Assembly: GCA_946886255.1 (NCBI GenBank)
Contig: CAMPIG010000060.1
Location: forward strand, 1-15,848
DNA from: an uncultured Cellvibrio sp.
GTDB lineage: Bacteria; Pseudomonadota; Gammaproteobacteria; Pseudomonadales; Cellvibrionaceae
Reading direction: 5' to 3'
DNA: 15,848 nucleotides
The translations under genes and the position numbers were made by a program. Below are positions 15,139 through 15,848 of the stretch, in pieces; position 1 is the stretch's first letter, and every line of letters begins with the position of its first letter. The notes under the pieces are model-generated. The model was not told the DNA's origin. It searched no databases and saw only the letters and a list, made by a program, of their open reading frames with translations.

Positions 15139-15848
15139 AGGCTGTCCTGTTTAGTAAACAATGCCTGGATAAAAGGCTCTGCCGCAAAGGGTTGCAGGTC
15201 ATCGATACCCTCCCCCACACCGATAAAGCGCACCGGCAGACCGAATTTCTTGCTCAGCGCAAAAATTACCCCGCCCTTAGCGGTACCATCCAATTTGGTC
15301 AAGGCGATACCCGTCACGCCGGCAGCATCGATAAATTGTTGTGCCTGATTGACAGCGTTTTGACCGGTCCCGGCATCCAGTACCAGCAGGACTTCATGGG
15401 GTGCGCTGACATCCAGCTTGGCCATTACGCGTTTGACCTTGCTCAGCTCATCCATCAGATGATCCTTGTTGTGCAGGCGCCCGGCGGTATCGGCGATGAT
15501 CACATCTATCTTGCGCGATTGAGCAGCTTGCACGGCATCGAAGATGACCGACGCACTATCTGCACCGGTATGCTGGGCGATAACCGGCACATTGTTGCGC
15601 TGCCCCCAGACCTGTAGCTGTTCTACGGCGGCAGCACGGAAGGTATCGCCCGCCGCCAACATGACTTTCTTGCCGTCATTCTGTAGGCGTTTAGCCAGTT
15701 TGCCGATGGTGGTGGTCTTGCCCACGCCGTTTACCCCGACGACCAAAATGACGTAAGGCTGTCTGGTTTTATCAATGACCAGCGGCTGTTCCACCGGACG
15801 CAGCAATCCAGCGAGCAATTCACGTAACGCGCGAAACAGTGCATCGGC
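15135..15848 (-). CDS. ftsY: Signal recognition particle receptor FtsY (5' partial)
   Basis: FtsY is the SRP receptor GTPase that docks ribosome-SRP complexes at the inner membrane. The frame stays open to the right edge of the window, so the N-terminus (normally an acidic A region and part of the N domain) lies outside; 237 residues are visible. GTPase motifs counted from the window edge are G1 GVNGVGKTTT (38-47), DTFRAAA (68-74), G3 DTAGR (120-124) and G4 TKLDG (184-188). The closing FIGVGEGIDDLQPF is typical of the SRP GTPase family, and the C-terminus is the expected length. The TGA overlaps the ftsE GTG by 4 bp. The TTG at 15818 that could be read as a start is internal. Confidence 0.97.
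   Translation of the reverse strand, partial: ADALFRALRELLAGLLRPVEQPLVIDKTRQPYVILVVGVNGVGKTTTIGKLAKRLQNDGKKVMLAAGDTFRAAAVEQLQVWGQRNNVPVIAQHTGADSASVIFDAVQAAQSRKIDVIIADTAGRLHNKDHLMDELSKVKRVMAKLDVSAPHEVLLVLDAGTGQNAVNQAQQFIDAAGVTGIALTKLDGTAKGGVIFALSKKFGLPVRFIGVGEGIDDLQPFAAEPFIQALFTKQDSL

Overview
The window looks like chromosome from a gammaproteobacterium, most probably a Cellvibrio-like member of the Cellvibrionales. This rests on the ftsY-ftsE-ftsX-rpoH block, the OprF-type OmpA proteins carrying an Asp-rich thrombospondin type-3 spacer, and moderate GC content. The genus is an inference from gene content and style, not a computed placement. There are no rRNA or tRNA genes, CRISPR arrays, insertion sequences or phage genes.

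Left part (1-8602, + strand): one co-directional cluster of eight genes. It comprises a TPR/coiled-coil protein cut by the window edge, a 966-residue TPR lipoprotein, a 223-residue TPR lipoprotein and a 117-residue secreted protein of unknown function. After a 125-bp gap come a MotA/TolQ/ExbB proton-channel subunit, two consecutive ExbD/TolR subunits and a TonB-like protein with a Pro/Lys/Glu-rich periplasmic arm and an AgmX/PglI-type C-terminal domain. Most junctions overlap or nearly touch. One TolQ, two unlike TolR proteins, a TonB-like arm and several TPR (lipo)proteins is the composition of the core of the Myxococcus Agl/Glt envelope motor, and is unlike a standard ExbBD-TonB iron-uptake set. 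The first ExbD has Asn where the essential membrane Asp normally sits, while the second keeps Asp, which suggests an asymmetric motor.

Middle (8603-11157): a bidirectional terminator separates the cluster from two convergent, tandemly duplicated OmpA/OprF-like outer-membrane proteins on the - strand.

Right part (11158-15848, - strand): read in transcription order this is ftsY (cut by the window edge), ftsE and ftsX, coupled by GTGA stop/start overlaps. Then comes rpoH (sigma-32) with its own upstream region, which holds a near-consensus sigma-E-type promoter and a sigma-70-type promoter, and a rho-independent terminator after the gene. A small DUF423 membrane protein and trmB (tRNA m7G46 methyltransferase) follow. 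This half is ordinary housekeeping; the TPR/ExbB/ExbD/ExbD/TonB-like cluster is the part with real unknowns.
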